Source: Roseicyclus persicicus
GTDB taxonomy: Bacteria; Pseudomonadota; Alphaproteobacteria; Rhodobacterales; Rhodobacteraceae
Length of the DNA: 64,000 nt
Direction of reading: 5' to 3'
Assembly (NCBI RefSeq): GCF_012395815.1
Contig: NZ_JAAZQQ010000005.1
Coordinates: 124,001-188,000, forward strand
Shown: positions 63,437-64,000 of the stretch, in pieces
Position numbering within the stretch: the first letter of the stretch is position 1
Layout of the letters: each line of letters begins with the position of its first letter
Translations under genes and position numbers: made by a program
The notes under the pieces: model-generated
The model's input: the letters and a program-made list of their open reading frames with translations, nothing else
The model's database searches: none
Told to the model about the DNA's origin: nothing

Positions 63437-63850
63437 ATGACCGACACGATCGAGGCGCGCTGCGAGGCCAGGGGCCTTCGGATGACCGACCAGCGCCGGG
63501 TGATCGCCCAGGTGCTGGAGGCCGCGACCGACCACCCGGACGTCGAGGAGCTCTACGCCCGCGCCTCGGCCCGCGACCCGAGGATCTCGATCGCCACGGT
63601 CTACCGCACGGTGAAGCTGTTCGAGGAATCGGGCATCATCGAGCGGCTGGAGTTCGGCGACGGACGCGCGCGCTACGAGGATGCCGACCGCGACCACCAC
63701 GACCACCTGATCGACATGCACACCGGCGAGGTGATCGAGTTCGTCGACCCCGAGATCGAGGCGCTGCAGGAAAGGATCGCGGAAAAGCTCGGCTACCGGC
63801 TCAAGGGCCACCGGCTGGAGCTCTACGGGGTGCCGCTGCGCCGGCGGTGA
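63437..63850 (+). CDS. fur: Fur-family metalloregulator (Fur/Mur type)
   Basis: A 137-residue repressor with the Fur winged helix (GLRMTDQRRVIAQVLEAATD, then ISIATVYRTVKLFEESGIIE) and metal-site motif DRDHHDHLIDMHTGEVIEF with the HHDH ligands. The CxxC pairs of Escherichia coli Fur are absent (LIDMHTG replaces LICLDCG), as in the manganese-responsive Mur/Fur of alphaproteobacteria. It probably controls iron or manganese uptake; which metal is not shown. It is divergent from the EamA gene and followed by palindromes. Confidence 0.9.
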   Translation: MTDTIEARCEARGLRMTDQRRVIAQVLEAATDHPDVEELYARASARDPRISIATVYRTVKLFEESGIIERLEFGDGRARYEDADRDHHDHLIDMHTGEVIEFVDPEIEALQERIAEKLGYRLKGHRLELYGVPLRRR

Positions 63851-63854
63851 GGGG

Positions 63855-63922
63855 GCGGAAAACGCGCGTTTTCCGCACGGGAAACCCCGGGGTTTCCCGG
63901 GGCGTTGTCCTGGAGGAAAGCG
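63855..63922. repeat. Second palindrome array, homologous to that at 47539
   Basis: 63855-63876 (22 bp, centre CGCGCG) and 63878-63899 (22 bp, centre CCCGGG) are perfect palindromes, and 63903-63922 (CGTTGTCCTGGAGGAAAGCG) is an imperfect one. In order and flanks they match the first three elements at 47539-47605: the third differs from CGTTTTCCTCGAGGAAAACG at only three positions, the second shares ACGGGAAACC...GGTTTCCCG. So the two loci are related copies. Confidence 0.85.
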
Positions 63923-63970
63923 CCCGCGCCGGGCGGCCCGCGCGCGCCGTGGCGGGGTCGCTCCCGAAGG

Positions 63971-63992
63971 GCGTATTTGGGGAAAGATGAAG
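63971..63992 (+). repeat. Dispersed intergenic motif, copy e
   Basis: GCGTATTTGGGGAAAGATGA then AG, an exact core copy in the plus orientation, 120 bases after fur and close to the right window edge. Confidence 0.75.
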
Positions 63993-64000
63993 GGGGGATC

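Overview
The window looks like a chromosomal segment of a high-GC alphaproteobacterium of the Rhodobacteraceae (Rhodobacterales). The evidence is the strong GC bias at third codon positions, many ATGA start/stop overlaps, an alphaproteobacterial LexA box (GAAC-N7-GAAC) over the lexA promoter, a DUF2852 protein, two or more TRAP transporters, a Mur-like Fur protein, and the gene order trpG-trpD-trpC-moaC-moeA-lexA next to comEC, gltX and gltA. The genus cannot be named from the sequence alone. No prophage, insertion sequence, plasmid replication gene or CRISPR array was seen.

Region 1 (1-11944) is an accessory catabolic locus. A leftward operon runs GntR/HutC regulator, LeuC-like, LeuD-like, TRAP DctP, DctQ, DctM (cut by the window edge). 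A divergent rightward operon encodes a tautomerase-SnoaL fusion, HyuB and HyuA (ATP-dependent hydantoinase/oxoprolinase family), an isochorismatase-fold protein without its cysteine nucleophile, an isocitrate lyase/PEP mutase-family lyase and an FAD dehydrogenase. A perfect 16-bp dyad lies between the two operons. The set suggests uptake of an organic acid or lactam/imide, ring opening, hydration by the LeuCD-like enzyme and cleavage by the lyase. The substrate is unknown.

Region 2 (12088-30085) is mixed: a secreted subtilase with P domain and RTX repeats; an RND pump with adaptor and TetR regulator; an M20 amidohydrolase; a translationally coupled CPBP protease/serine hydrolase/alpha-beta hydrolase group followed by a medium-chain reductase and a second alpha-beta hydrolase; an AraC regulator divergent from two short-chain dehydrogenases; and tRNA-Ser(GGA).

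Region 3 (30214-40461) has DUF2852 and RDD membrane proteins, the Bpt leucyltransferase, a VOC protein, a second TRAP system (TakP-like) with an unusually long large permease, then ilvB-ilvN. ilvB is preceded by a 16-residue leader peptide rich in Ile, Leu and Val codons and by mutually exclusive hairpins, a textbook attenuator.

Region 4 (40201-64000) is mostly housekeeping: EF-hand protein and ECF sigma factor, lytic transglycosylase, ssb, aminotransferase, ppiD-trpE, a YibQ-type polysaccharide deacetylase on the opposite strand, trpGDC-moaC-moeA, lexA, comEC, gltX, gltA, a nucleoside hydrolase, selO, an EamA transporter and fur/mur. This half also holds two dispersed intergenic sequence families: tandem arrays of perfect palindromes (47539-47654, 60755-60802, 62357-62378, 63855-63922) and five copies of a motif around GTATTTGGGGAAAGATGAA. 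These, with the catabolic locus and the ilv attenuator, are the most interesting features of the window.
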